The position numbers and the translations under genes are program-made. Shown piece by piece: positions 17,766 to 27,123 of a DNA stretch of 38,162 nt (the stretch's first letter is position 1; each line of letters begins with the position of its first letter). Under the pieces are notes generated by a model. That model was given only the letters and a program-made list of their open reading frames with translations. It had not been told where the DNA came from and did no database searches. The stretch is from Oligoflexales bacterium. Lineage in GTDB: Bacteria; Bdellovibrionota; Oligoflexia; Oligoflexales; Oligoflexaceae. The stretch spans positions 1-38,162 of the forward strand of contig JADFZC010000001.1 in the NCBI GenBank assembly GCA_015232735.1. The letters are read 5' to 3'.

Positions 17766-18866
17766 CTAATAAAAATATATTCTGTTGTAGCTTGGGAATT
17801 CCCAGTTTTTGCTCTGAGATTCGAGTATCATTTCCCTTATTGCCGTCAGCTTTCTGGCTTTCAGACATCTCGCAAAAAAGGCATGGCCGAAAAGATACCA
17901 GATATGGCTGATGCGCACGTGGAAAATAAATTTTCTTTCTCTTTTTGACTCGTTTTCGACATATTTTTCCAGAAAATCAATCAGTCTCAAACAGCTTTCA
18001 AGATAGAATATTCCTTCTTCCTCCCGCGTTAGAGGAGGCGTTTTTCCAGGGTACGGCTCAGGCGAATCCCTTATACCAAGCTTATGTGCAATCTGCCAGA
18101 ATATCCATGGCCTTGCGGTAATTGCCCTTCCTATCATCGACCCGTCGACATTATGTCTTTCAATAAGGGAAATGGCATCTTCAGCGGTCTGAATATCTCC
18201 ATTTGCTACAACGGGAATGGCTCGTTTCATGCGGAGTCTTTCAATCTGTTTCCAGTCGGCATCGCCAGAGTGTTTGCTTTTTTTCAGTCTTGCATGGATG
18301 ATTATAAAGTCGGCGCCCGCCTTTTCAAGTTTTTCAGTAAAAAAGTCGAGATAGTCGAAATCAGCTTTTTCCACTCCGATGCGTGTTTTTACGCTTACAG
18401 GAATATTCAGATGGCGTTTGGCCGCCTTTACCATGTTTGATGCGGTTTCGGGATTGTCCATGAGGCTTATTCCGCTGGAGCGGTATCGTGCAACCTTGAG
18501 CGTACAACCCATGTTTATATCCACTCCCCAGGGTGAGATAGAACGTATTTTACTGATGCTTTTTTCTATTTGCTGTTCATTGCCGCCCAATATCTGCATC
18601 ACCAGATTCTCCCTGTCGCGGTCGGAAATCCTGAGTTCGTCTATTCTGTCAGGTCTGTCGCTGGGAAGGCGAAGTGCGGAAAGCATTTCTGAAAAAAGCA
18701 GGGGTTTTAAGGAAGAGGGGGTATAGGATCTCACAAGTTCCCTGAAGGCCGCATGTGTCAACCCAACCATTGGTGCTGCCATAAATGGAAATTCTATTCC
18801 AAGTCTGGTCAATCTAGTCTGCAAATTGGCATGGGTCATGGATTCCCGTTCCTGATCGGTTAACAT
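17766..18866 (-). CDS. dus: tRNA-dihydrouridine synthase (Dus family)
   Basis: FMN enzyme that reduces specific uridines of tRNA to dihydrouridine with NADPH. TIM-barrel start PFMAAPMVGLTHAAFRELV (about 27-45), ENLVMQILGG, catalytic Cys121 in INMGCTLKVARYRSSGISLM (the family usually has GCP, here GCT), SVKTRIG, and FMN-phosphate loop VVANGDI...GSMIGRAI. Length 366 is slightly above the usual 310-350. ATG 18866 has a poor ribosome binding site; ATG 18839 follows AGGAACGGGA and is a credible alternative. It sits 23 bases after the acyl-CoA synthetase gene, so they are probably co-transcribed. Subtype (DusA/B/C) not resolved. Confidence 0.9.
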   Translation of the reverse strand: MLTDQERESMTHANLQTRLTRLGIEFPFMAAPMVGLTHAAFRELVRSYTPSSLKPLLFSEMLSALRLPSDRPDRIDELRISDRDRENLVMQILGGNEQQIEKSISKIRSISPWGVDINMGCTLKVARYRSSGISLMDNPETASNMVKAAKRHLNIPVSVKTRIGVEKADFDYLDFFTEKLEKAGADFIIIHARLKKSKHSGDADWKQIERLRMKRAIPVVANGDIQTAEDAISLIERHNVDGSMIGRAITARPWIFWQIAHKLGIRDSPEPYPGKTPPLTREEEGIFYLESCLRLIDFLEKYVENESKRERKFIFHVRISHIWYLFGHAFFARCLKARKLTAIREMILESQSKNWEFPSYNRIYFY

Positions 18867-18889
18867 AAATGCCGAGCGCCGGCAACTGA

Positions 18890-20527
18890 CTATTTCAAAT
18901 TTGCATACATATGTTTTAAAGCCTTTCGATCAGGTTTCCCAACAGGGGTTAGGGGTAATTCATTGACAAAATAAATATGTTTAGGAACTTTATAAGACGA
19001 CAGATGCTCTTTGCAAAAGCAGGTGACCTCTTCGCTTGTAAGGTTTTCACCGGGTTTTAAAACTATGGACACCGCGACTGCTTCCCCCCTGGTTTCGTCT
19101 TTTATTCCGAAACAGCAGGCTTGGGCAATTTTCGGATGGGAGTATAGAAGTTCATCGATTTCCCGTGGATATACGTTAAATCCGCTGACAAGAACAATAT
19201 CTTTCTTTCGGTCAATGATATACAGGCTGCCTTCATCATCGAATTTTCCAATGTCTCCTGTGAAAAGCCATCCGTCCCGCATCACAAGCGCGGTTTCCTC
19301 ATCCTGGTTCCAGTATTTTTCCATAATTGTGGGTCCCCTGGCGATAATCTCTCCGGCCTCTCCAACAGGCATCTCTTTTTTTCCCGTCTCGCAATCGACA
19401 ATTCTCAGCATGTTATCCGGAAGCGGCAACCCCACACTGCCAGGTTTTAGTCCTCCAAGGGAAGGTGAGCATGTGAGTACGTTTGATGTTTCAGACAGGC
19501 CATATCCTTCAGTGATCTTTGCGCCGGAAATGGCTTCGAAGCGTTTCAATGCCTCGACAGGAAGTGGTGCCGAGCCTGATATCACCGCTTTTATCGCTCC
19601 AATTTTGGATTCGGATATTTTTGGATGCTGGTTCAGGCCAATGATCATCGTGGGAACAGCTGCAAAAAAAGACGGTTCATTATTGTTGATTGCATCCAAA
19701 ATATTTTCGATTGTCGGCTGAGGTACAAGGACTATTGAGCCGCCAGCAACCAGGTTGAAATTTATGTTGGTGTTAAAGCCAAAGATATGATAGAGCGGAA
19801 TCGCCGCAAGCGTCTTGATCTGTTCGGCAGGTGGCATCAGTTTGGAAAACCAGTAATTTTCCTGATAGGCCATAGCAACCAGATTTTTATGCCGCAGCAT
19901 GCAGCCTTTGGATACTCCGGTTGTTCCCCCCGTGTACTGCAAAAGAGCGATATCTTCCGGCAAGACCTGTATGTCAGGATCATTTTCAGAGTTGATGCCT
20001 TGTATTTTGTTTAAATCATTGAAAAAATATATGTTTTCATCCTTTTCGACATCGACAAGCTGCAGATTTGGCTGCTGGAAAATGATGATGCGTTTTAACG
20101 GAGTCTGTCTGGTCTTAAAAATGGAAATAGGTTTTTTGGCGAACATGTCGAGCGTAATAAGTGTCTCTGCTCCGCTATCAGTGAGTATGTTAATCAATTC
20201 TCTTTCAGCGGCAAGTGGATTCATAGGCGTTATTATTGCACCGATTTTCATTGCTGCATGAAATGACCATGCGTATTGTGGGACATTGGGGAACAGAAGA
20301 GCGATCCTGTCTCCTTTTTTCACATCAAGATGCACTAGGGCATGGGCAAGCTTGCGGGAGATGGAATTGCAGATGCCATAGGTGAATTTTGCGTCGTTGC
20401 TGATTAGATATGTTGAATTGGCTCGAATTTTGGAATGATGGTCAAAAAGATCCTTAAGAGAAAGAGGCGGGTAATATATTGAGTGGGGAACGCCTTTGTC
20501 ATAATGCTTTAGCCATAATCTTTCCAT
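18890..20527 (-). CDS. AMP-forming acyl-CoA synthetase (long-chain fatty acid-CoA ligase-like)
   Basis: Adenylate-forming enzyme of 545 residues that activates a carboxylic acid with ATP and CoA. Core motif YTGGTTGVSKG (198-208), GYGLSETSN (about 341-349), GWLFTGDIG and YIIDRKKDIVLVSGFNVYPR (hinge), and the C-terminal catalytic Lys in PVGKPDRKAL. Overall order and length fit FadD-type ligases; the precise acid is not readable. AAAGAGGATATC gives a good ribosome binding site before ATG 20527. It follows ogt by 63 bases in the same orientation. No other beta-oxidation gene is nearby. Confidence 0.9.
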   Translation of the reverse strand: MERLWLKHYDKGVPHSIYYPPLSLKDLFDHHSKIRANSTYLISNDAKFTYGICNSISRKLAHALVHLDVKKGDRIALLFPNVPQYAWSFHAAMKIGAIITPMNPLAAERELINILTDSGAETLITLDMFAKKPISIFKTRQTPLKRIIIFQQPNLQLVDVEKDENIYFFNDLNKIQGINSENDPDIQVLPEDIALLQYTGGTTGVSKGCMLRHKNLVAMAYQENYWFSKLMPPAEQIKTLAAIPLYHIFGFNTNINFNLVAGGSIVLVPQPTIENILDAINNNEPSFFAAVPTMIIGLNQHPKISESKIGAIKAVISGSAPLPVEALKRFEAISGAKITEGYGLSETSNVLTCSPSLGGLKPGSVGLPLPDNMLRIVDCETGKKEMPVGEAGEIIARGPTIMEKYWNQDEETALVMRDGWLFTGDIGKFDDEGSLYIIDRKKDIVLVSGFNVYPREIDELLYSHPKIAQACCFGIKDETRGEAVAVSIVLKPGENLTSEEVTCFCKEHLSSYKVPKHIYFVNELPLTPVGKPDRKALKHMYANLK

Positions 20528-20590
20528 GATATCCTCTTTTGAATTAAGACATTTTAATTATGATATACTTAATGCGATTTTTAACCCAGA

Positions 20591-21127
20591 TCAAATTTTA
20601 AATTTCTTTCCATTTGAATGGGAGACTTTATTCCCCACTATTTCAAGACCCTCCAGCCGGAGCAATTCTCGTTTTTTCTCAACCCCACTCGAATAACCGC
20701 AGATATCATTGGATGCTGCAATAACCCTGTGGCAGGGGACGATAATCGGGATGGGATTTTTACTGTTGGCTCTGGCTATCGCCCTTACGCTTTTTGGTGC
20801 AGAAAGAAGGTGCGATGCCTGTTCAGAGTAGGATATGGCAGTTCCATAGGGAATGTCACTCAGACTTTTCCATACCCGCAACTCGAACTCTGTTCCGAGA
20901 GATAGGTCAAGTTCCACGTCGAAAGATCTCCTCTTTCCATTAAAATACTCATTCAGCTCTTTTACGGTCTGTATCAAAAGTTCATTTTCGGATTTCTCTT
21001 CAATTTTACCGTAAGATTCAATTTTTCGGGGAAGTGTTTTGTCAAATGAAATTGCGATGATTCCCTTATAGGAACAAATTATTCGCAGGTTTCCGAGGGG
21101 TGAGGCGAATGTGGTTGCATGAAGCAT
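20591..21127 (-). CDS. ogt: Methylated-DNA-[protein]-cysteine S-methyltransferase
   Basis: Suicidal DNA repair protein that takes alkyl groups from O6-alkylguanine onto its own cysteine. 178 residues. The C-terminal half has the winged helix with PYGTAISYSEQA, RAIARANSKNPIPIIVPCHR, where Cys132 of PCHR is the acceptor, and GYSSGVEKKRELLRLEG. The N-terminal half is the usual ribonuclease-like domain. AAGGAAA lies about 5 bases before ATG 21127. First gene of the minus-strand run that ends with the Tgt-MnmD fusion. Confidence 0.93.
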   Translation of the reverse strand: MLHATTFASPLGNLRIICSYKGIIAISFDKTLPRKIESYGKIEEKSENELLIQTVKELNEYFNGKRRSFDVELDLSLGTEFELRVWKSLSDIPYGTAISYSEQASHLLSAPKSVRAIARANSKNPIPIIVPCHRVIAASNDICGYSSGVEKKRELLRLEGLEIVGNKVSHSNGKKFKI

Positions 21128-21331
21128 GCGGTTTCCTTAAATTATGGGTCAAAACTGTCGCAGTTGATTTCTCTCGTTTGAGTACCCTGGCAAGTTTCCA
21201 CTGGTAAACTTACGATTTTTGTAAAAGTACCATAAAAATCTGTATTGAGCAAACAGGGCTGGACTCAATATTTACAAAAAAGGGCAGTGCCCGGGCTTAA
21301 AGTCTTTGCAGCCAAAAACCTATACCTTGGG
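21128..21331. other. Divergent intergenic region left of repeat B
   Basis: Separates ogt (minus) from the PLD-like lipoprotein (plus), with repeat B in the middle (21332-21403) and a further 159 AT-rich bases up to 21562. Promoters of both directions must lie here, but no -35/-10 pair stands out. Confidence 0.35.
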
Positions 21332-21403
21332 ATAATCAGTCGCTGGCGCTGAAAGCGCCAGCAGACGTATCCTGACGAGCGCAGCGAGTATAGGATCTCC
21401 TCG
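21332..21403. repeat. Twin-hairpin intergenic repeat, copy B
   Basis: ATAATCAGTC lead, hairpin 1 GTCGCTGGCGCT-GAA-AGCGCCAGC(A)GAC with one bulged A, then TATCCTGACGAGCGCAGCGA...TAGGATC. The second hairpin keeps only its outer ATCCT/AGGAT arms. It stands upstream of the PLD-like gene, not after a gene, which weakens a pure terminator role. Confidence 0.75.
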
Positions 21404-21562
21404 AAATTTCAGCATATTTCAAACAAATCCTATGCTTTTCTTCGCTTACCGTACCAGAAGCTTAAATTCAATATTTTACCTTATTTATTTATCTGCTCGA
21501 TAAGTTTAAACAATGCCTGGGCGTTGAATTTTAATAATGGAATGCTTTATTGGGGGGTGTTT

Positions 21563-23212
21563 ATGATACGTTTATTGTCAGTTCTTATGATTTTTTTTGT
21601 TTCCATTTCATGTGACGGCAGAAGAGGGAGCCGTGATTTATCTTTGAATACTTTTTTCAGCGACATTTCAGAGGAGCCGACCGGGAGCGCATGGGACTCG
21701 TCGGAATTTGATGTTCTATTTACAAATCCCGTATGCCCGTTTCAGGAGTTTGTCTCGTATAAACCGAGAGGTGGATATGCATTTAAGGAGATAGGTGATA
21801 AATGGGTATATCCTTCCCGGGAGGAAGTAAAGGATGTAACGGTTCCTGTCATGGGGATACCGACCGTAGGCGGGGAATTTAGAAAGGGCATTCCTCCGAA
21901 TGTCTATTGTACAAATAAGGATTTCGCTTTTTCAACCAAAAGGCTTCCTGAAAACAGTTACAGGAAAAAGGAAAATCCAATGAACAGGATTGAGGACTGG
22001 ATAAGCAGGACAAGGGAGCAGGACGAGATTTTTCTAGCTTCTTTCAGCTTCACAAGCAGGCAGTTGAAAGAATGGCTTTGCGCTGCTGCAAAGGAACGCG
22101 GGGTCAAGGTTAAGGTTTTGATCAACGTGAACGAGGATGGGTCGCCGACGGTTGACGCCATAAAGAGCGAATGCCCTGAGATAGAAATGATAGAGGCATC
22201 AAGCAGCGCAAGGCTGGCTCATTTGAAATTCATGCTGGTGTTTTACAATAATTCCAATCATGACGAGAAAATCAGAAAAGATGGATTCCTTTCCTTTCAA
22301 ACGGCAAATGTTTCATTTTCCGGATTTTGGGCTCATCATGAGACATGGAATTTTGTCCGAAAGGATCGGTCGAATTGGTTTATTCAGGACCATATCTGCC
22401 TGAGGGATGCGATCACCAGGGAGACTATGGAAAACATGTTGGAATTTAGTGACAGGATTTCAAAGTGTCGTAGTGAAAAAGGTATAAACAGCCGCAGGGA
22501 GCCGTCTCTTGTCAGCAATTATTTCATACCTGTATCTGGAGGGGAATATAATGACAAGGTTAAGATAAAGGAAATTCTCGAAGAGATAGGACGCGCCAAG
22601 ACACTGAAGATAGCAGCTCATCATATTGCTTATGAGGATATATATGAGGCGCTAATTCAAAGGCTTAAAAATGCTGAAAATGACGGATTCACACTTGAAA
22701 TAGTAATAGACAGCCAGATATTCTGGACAGGTTACACCAAGAATAAGAAAATCGTGGTAGATGACATCGCTTATTTTTCACCGGATGACTATACTGGATA
22801 TTGTCATTATGGGAAAAAGAACGATTCGATCAAGAGAAGTTGCTCAATGTACAATATTTCAGAGTTTTATGGAAAATTTGGACTCAAACGCCTTATTTCA
22901 GAAGGAGCCAGGGTCAGGTATTTTGAGTCCAACCACAGGGATTACAAATTTTTCCATAATAAATTCATAATATCCGAATATAAAAGCCCTGAAGGGGTGA
23001 TATCCGGGAGTGTGTTTGTCGGAGCCGGGAATTTTTCCAAGGCCGCATTTGAAAGGAATCTTGAAAATTATTATCTGATAAAAATACCGCATGTATATGA
23101 GGAATATAAAAAGCAGTTTGATTATCTTTTCAGTTTGGCTGTTGAAAAGGACAGCCTGCCGATTACATGGGATTATGCGGTAAAGGCTCAGGAATATTCA
23201 CCCGCACCGTGA
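21563..23212 (+). CDS. Phospholipase D-like domain lipoprotein
   Basis: Predicted lipoprotein of 549 residues; signal peptide MIRLLSVLMIFFVSISC with acylated Cys17. Two PLD-superfamily halves. The first has HLKFMLVF, so the HxK is present but the Asp of HxKx4D is not. The second has HNKFIISE (HxKx4E) followed by GAGNFSKAAFERNLEN, the usual PLD ending. Possible substrates are lipids or nucleic acids outside the cell; the altered Asp positions make activity uncertain. ATG 21563 follows GGGGGG closely; an ATG at 21539-21541 is in frame but lies before that site and would add residues ahead of the signal peptide. Followed by repeat C and the DDAH gene. Confidence 0.8.
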   Translation: MIRLLSVLMIFFVSISCDGRRGSRDLSLNTFFSDISEEPTGSAWDSSEFDVLFTNPVCPFQEFVSYKPRGGYAFKEIGDKWVYPSREEVKDVTVPVMGIPTVGGEFRKGIPPNVYCTNKDFAFSTKRLPENSYRKKENPMNRIEDWISRTREQDEIFLASFSFTSRQLKEWLCAAAKERGVKVKVLINVNEDGSPTVDAIKSECPEIEMIEASSSARLAHLKFMLVFYNNSNHDEKIRKDGFLSFQTANVSFSGFWAHHETWNFVRKDRSNWFIQDHICLRDAITRETMENMLEFSDRISKCRSEKGINSRREPSLVSNYFIPVSGGEYNDKVKIKEILEEIGRAKTLKIAAHHIAYEDIYEALIQRLKNAENDGFTLEIVIDSQIFWTGYTKNKKIVVDDIAYFSPDDYTGYCHYGKKNDSIKRSCSMYNISEFYGKFGLKRLISEGARVRYFESNHRDYKFFHNKFIISEYKSPEGVISGSVFVGAGNFSKAAFERNLENYYLIKIPHVYEEYKKQFDYLFSLAVEKDSLPITWDYAVKAQEYSPAP

Positions 23213-23223
23213 AAAATTTATGG

Positions 23224-23291
23224 ATAGTCCCTGGTGCCGGGGCATCAGCGGATGTATATTGGCGAACGAAGCGAACATAGGATCCCTACCG
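23224..23291. repeat. Twin-hairpin intergenic repeat, copy C (diverged)
   Basis: Begins 12 bases after the PLD-like stop. Hairpin 1 is TCCCTG-G-TGCC-GG-GGCA-T-CAG-C-GGA: different bases from copies A and D, but still paired. Hairpin 2 region reads GTATATTGGCGAACGAAGCG then AACATAGGATCC. An ATG-less reading into the DDAH frame crosses it, so the DDAH start lies downstream. Confidence 0.6.
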
Positions 23292-23375
23292 AAATCTCAA
23301 TCTTACTACAATAAAAAAATTTTGCCAATCCAGGTGGAAATGGGATACCCTTATGAACTGGCTAGGGAGAATACT

Positions 23376-24194
23376 ATGAATAAAAAAGATACATTTTTTT
23401 CAGTAATAAACAGAATTTATGTAAGACCTGTTCCTGATTCGTTCATCAACAGCATACGCAGCGATCCCACCTTGAGCATAGATATTGCTCTGGCAAGAGA
23501 GCAGTGGAAGAGCTATATCAACACAATAAAGTTCTGCGGGTTGCCTGTCGTTATCCTGCCAAGGGCTGACGATTTGCCTGATAGTGTCTTCATAGAGGAT
23601 ACGGCAATTGTAATAGACAACAACTGTGTGTTCATCACTGAACCAGGTCATCCGCTCAGGAGACCCGAGGCAGAAGGAGTCAGGAAATTTTTGGCGAGAG
23701 ACATGGAGGTAATAGTAAGTCAGCCGGGTGCATCGATAGATGGAGGGGATGTCCTCAGGTATTATGATACCCTTTTTGTCGGTTTGTCAGGACGAACTAC
23801 GGCACGGGGAGTCAATTTCCTTCGAAATGTTGCCAGAAGGCGTAATTTGAAGGTAGTCGAAGTGAACGTTCCCAAAGGGCTTCATCTTAAGACGTATCTT
23901 TCTTTGGTAGATGACTCCACAATGGTTTTTTATCCAGAGTCAGAAATCGACGTTGAACCATTTGAAGATGCGGGTCTTGCAATAATTGAAGCTTCTGAGC
24001 TTTGCGGCGCAAATGTACTTTCTTTGGGAAATAACAAGGTTTTGATAGCGAGTATGGCGAAGAATACCGGAAAGATGCTTGAGAGTATGGGATACGATGT
24101 AATATCGGTTGATATTTCCGAAATTGCAAAAGCCGATGGAGCTTTGACGTGTCAATCGATAAGGGTCCCTGAAGCTGGGGGCTGGTGCAGCTGA
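23376..24194 (+). CDS. Dimethylarginine dimethylaminohydrolase-like amidinohydrolase
   Basis: Enzyme of 272 residues of the guanidino-modifying pentein fold, predicted to hydrolyse N-omega-methylated arginines to citrulline and methylamines. Motifs in order: LPDSVFIEDTAIV (Asp69, Glu74, Asp75), SIDGGDVLR, GLSGRTTARGVNFL, LHLKTYLSLVDD with catalytic His170, and GALTCQSIRV with nucleophile Cys259. This is the DDAH pattern; arginine deiminases are longer. GGGAGA precedes ATG 23376 by about 6 bases; an upstream TTG/ATG frame from 23220 would translate repeat C and is rejected. The gene meets the histidine kinase gene tail-to-tail with 16 bases between. Confidence 0.88.
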   Translation: MNKKDTFFSVINRIYVRPVPDSFINSIRSDPTLSIDIALAREQWKSYINTIKFCGLPVVILPRADDLPDSVFIEDTAIVIDNNCVFITEPGHPLRRPEAEGVRKFLARDMEVIVSQPGASIDGGDVLRYYDTLFVGLSGRTTARGVNFLRNVARRRNLKVVEVNVPKGLHLKTYLSLVDDSTMVFYPESEIDVEPFEDAGLAIIEASELCGANVLSLGNNKVLIASMAKNTGKMLESMGYDVISVDISEIAKADGALTCQSIRVPEAGGWCS

Positions 24195-24210
24195 CATTTC
24201 TTTTTTTTAT

Positions 24211-26925
24211 TCAGGCGCATTTCAAGTTTTTATTTTGAGGCAGGGAATAATTTAAATGGTATTTTGGCACCTCTATTTCTACTCTGCATCCTTCATTCGG
24301 ACCTGAAAATATTTTAATGGTTCCATGCCTATTTACAACAGCATGCTTGACTGCAACCATTCCCATACCATATCCTGATACCCAGTTTTTTCCCTCTTTT
24401 GTAGATAATTCCTCGATAAATACAAGGTCAAGCTTATCCTGGTAGGACATTTTCTCCAGTTCCCTCGATGTTATCAAGTTTTTTTCAAGTGCTTTGGCTG
24501 CAAGCCGTTCGACATCTATTCCTTGTCCATTGTCTTCAACCTTAATTATGATTGTCTTTTCAGTCTCTATAAAGGACAGACAAACTGTTCCGATTTTTAA
24601 ATCCTTTTTATTTGTTCTCTTGGTTTGGATTCCATGATCTATTGCATTACGGATTAAGTGGATTATGGCGTTAAGTATGTCCGTCATGTGTTCGATATTA
24701 ACCCTGACATCTTCACCTTTAAGTTCAAATTCCATAGCTTTGTTCAACTTGCCCGCAATCCGATATGCGGTCTCTCTTATTGGGCCAAGAAATTCTGAAA
24801 CGGCTTTTGTTTGCATTTGATATAACCATCCCATGAGCCATTCGCGGAAATCATGTGAAGTGTTAAATTCAATGGATTTGTTGTACAAATCATTGAAACC
24901 TGTAACATTGACTTCATAAGTCTGTTCATGTTCCTTGATCGCCCATTCAAGGTCTGTCGCATGTGTGTGCATAAAATCATTGAAAGTCTTTTCAATTCTG
25001 TCAATGTCCTTGATAGTAACCTGGTCCTTATTTTCTATCCTGTTTATTTCATCACGCACTGTATTGAGAAGGAACGAGGCGGTATTGCCTTTCAGTGTAT
25101 GCAATGTCGCCCTAAGTTCGGTAACATTTTCCTGGCTGATATAGAGCTTCATTTTCGATATTTGCTCCTTGAAATCCCGTGTAAACATCTTGAAGCTTTC
25201 AATATGTCTCAATACATGCAGCAAAGTATTGTTTGCTGATATGGCTTTTTGCGCCTTCCGCAAATTTGTTTCATCTATTACGGTAACAAGAATGGAATTT
25301 ATTGAGTTATCATTTTTACGGACAAGTGCTGCTGACAGCGTAAGCATTCTATTCTCTATCTGGCAGTGTTGAGGAAGCTGTTTAAGGGTGACCTCTTCAG
25401 GGAGAATATCCTCGAATATCTGATCTATTGCAGCTTCAAAAGTGATCCTGGCATTCCCGGAAAGATTTACAAGGTCAGCAAAATCTTCATAATTTGTGAT
25501 TGCCCTTCCAAAGAGTCTTTCGCATGATTTTGAAAAACCAGGCTCAATGGTTTTTTCTCTGTTTAAAAGGAGGAAACCTGAATCAACGTGGTTTAAAATC
25601 GTGTTGATTGTGTCGGTTCTTTCCTTTACTATGGATTCGACATCCTCTATATGCCTTTGGAGTTCAAGGTTAAGCTGATCTATCTGGCTTCTGGTCTCTG
25701 CTTTTATCAGGTTCATCTTATATACAAGTGCCATGGATAGAAGAACAACCTCGATCGAATCTCCAGTTATTTGTCCCCACTCTATAATAGTGTTTGTGAA
25801 ATTCAGCTCTGCACCTCTCATTCCTGCAAGAGCACTGCCCAACAGGAAGAAGAGCAAGGCTGTAAAATAATATCTCGAAGGTTTAAATCCTTGGATAGTT
25901 CTCATCATCCCGGCAATTATCAGGAGCGGAAATGTTGTAATCACACACCATTGTGCAATTTTCACGGATGCAGGATAGTTGCTTGTTGTTAAAAAATAAA
26001 TGCAGTTGATAAATGGGGGGATGATGGCTATTTTCAAAAGACCATAAGCAAGACGGTTGGAGAATTTTTTACGATCAAAGCTCAGAAATTCCAGGGCAAA
26101 AAGAACAGAAGTCACCACGCATATGTTAACCGACAGAAGATATCCCCGGTTCATGAACCAATTGTAATCGGAATTGGGCTGCAAATAGATACCGACACCA
26201 AGTGATCCAATTTCAGTAAATATAAGCGAAGCTACATATACGTTGTAGTACAGATAATCTCTGGTGCGATGTGATGTGTAAAGATAAATATTGTAGAACA
26301 GCATTACAATAAGGAATCCAAGCAGGATGCCAAGGTAGATATGGTCCTTGAGAGAAAATTCGAAAAATGCCTGTGGACTCCAAAGCAAAAGAGGAAGTGA
26401 GGTCAAGTCCTCGGAATTGACTTTGATATAAAATGTGCTTTTGCCTTTTGGAATTTCAAGCATGAATACGGGGTATCTGTGTTTTATCGGACGCTTGCTG
26501 AAAGACACCTGATCGCCTAGTGTGAGGCTTGTGTAAGTACCATCATCTTTTGGCGAAAATACAGTAATAAAATCAGTTAAGGCGTAATGGTGCTCAAGAT
26601 AAAGGAGCTTCTTCTCTGATTCCGGGTTTATAAAATCGATTTTTGCCCAGAAGATCGATTCTGTCTGGCCCCATGCCGGCATATCATAAGTTGACTGGTA
26701 GAAGCTGCTATCGTATTTATGATTCAGGATGTCTTCAAGGGAGATATTTTTCCCCTTGTCTTCAAGGATTACGAGATGCTTGCCGATCTGATAGGAATTG
26801 TAATCGTTTTGATTAAGTATTAGAGGCACTTTTTCAGAGGAAAAACCTGTGGCAGCATTTCCCATTAAAATAGGAAACAAAAGCAAAATGCATGAAATAT
26901 ACACCGTTTTTTTCAACGCAATCAT
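24211..26925 (-). CDS. 7TMR-DISM sensor kinase with CheA-like Hpt and HATPase domains
   Basis: Large inner-membrane sensor of 904 residues. Signal/anchor 1-28; extracytoplasmic 7TMR-DISMED2 sensor about 35-185 (jelly-roll, probably ligand binding); seven membrane helices about 195-405; coiled coil 405-445; PAS-like region about 445-555; Hpt-like domain with LHTLKGNTAS, His609; HATPase of the CheA type with N-box LIRNAIDHGI (Asn760), DNGQGID (798-804) and GYGMGM (851-856). No receiver, P2 or CheW domain, and no standard HisKA H-box. Phosphate probably moves from ATP to the Hpt histidine and on to a receiver encoded elsewhere. AGG directly abuts ATG 26925, so the exact start is uncertain. Confidence 0.88.
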   Translation of the reverse strand: MIALKKTVYISCILLLFPILMGNAATGFSSEKVPLILNQNDYNSYQIGKHLVILEDKGKNISLEDILNHKYDSSFYQSTYDMPAWGQTESIFWAKIDFINPESEKKLLYLEHHYALTDFITVFSPKDDGTYTSLTLGDQVSFSKRPIKHRYPVFMLEIPKGKSTFYIKVNSEDLTSLPLLLWSPQAFFEFSLKDHIYLGILLGFLIVMLFYNIYLYTSHRTRDYLYYNVYVASLIFTEIGSLGVGIYLQPNSDYNWFMNRGYLLSVNICVVTSVLFALEFLSFDRKKFSNRLAYGLLKIAIIPPFINCIYFLTTSNYPASVKIAQWCVITTFPLLIIAGMMRTIQGFKPSRYYFTALLFFLLGSALAGMRGAELNFTNTIIEWGQITGDSIEVVLLSMALVYKMNLIKAETRSQIDQLNLELQRHIEDVESIVKERTDTINTILNHVDSGFLLLNREKTIEPGFSKSCERLFGRAITNYEDFADLVNLSGNARITFEAAIDQIFEDILPEEVTLKQLPQHCQIENRMLTLSAALVRKNDNSINSILVTVIDETNLRKAQKAISANNTLLHVLRHIESFKMFTRDFKEQISKMKLYISQENVTELRATLHTLKGNTASFLLNTVRDEINRIENKDQVTIKDIDRIEKTFNDFMHTHATDLEWAIKEHEQTYEVNVTGFNDLYNKSIEFNTSHDFREWLMGWLYQMQTKAVSEFLGPIRETAYRIAGKLNKAMEFELKGEDVRVNIEHMTDILNAIIHLIRNAIDHGIQTKRTNKKDLKIGTVCLSFIETEKTIIIKVEDNGQGIDVERLAAKALEKNLITSRELEKMSYQDKLDLVFIEELSTKEGKNWVSGYGMGMVAVKHAVVNRHGTIKIFSGPNEGCRVEIEVPKYHLNYSLPQNKNLKCA

Positions 26926-27088
26926 CCTGACAAGGCCTTTCCTCCTCCATATAGAGAAGCATCATAGTTCAGTTATCGGTTTTCAAAGAAAAAATTGAAC
27001 CTAAAAAGCCTATAATATTGAAATAAAAGAATAAAAAACCATCTATCCAGGGGTTTTCCCAATCAAATTGGTATATTCCCGGATTTTT

Positions 27089-27118
27089 AGGAATGTATTT
27101 TGAAGGAATGTATTTTGA
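27089..27118. repeat. 15-bp direct repeat AGGAATGTATTTTGA x2
   Basis: Two adjacent identical units just before the stop of the esterase gene, in the 200-base gap between two minus-strand genes. Nothing else of note lies in this gap. Confidence 0.5.
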
Positions 27119-27123
27119 TATTA

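Noticed and set aside
23220..23375. N-terminal extension of the DDAH gene
   Set aside because: It would translate twin-hairpin copy C; a good ribosome binding site and family length support ATG 23376.
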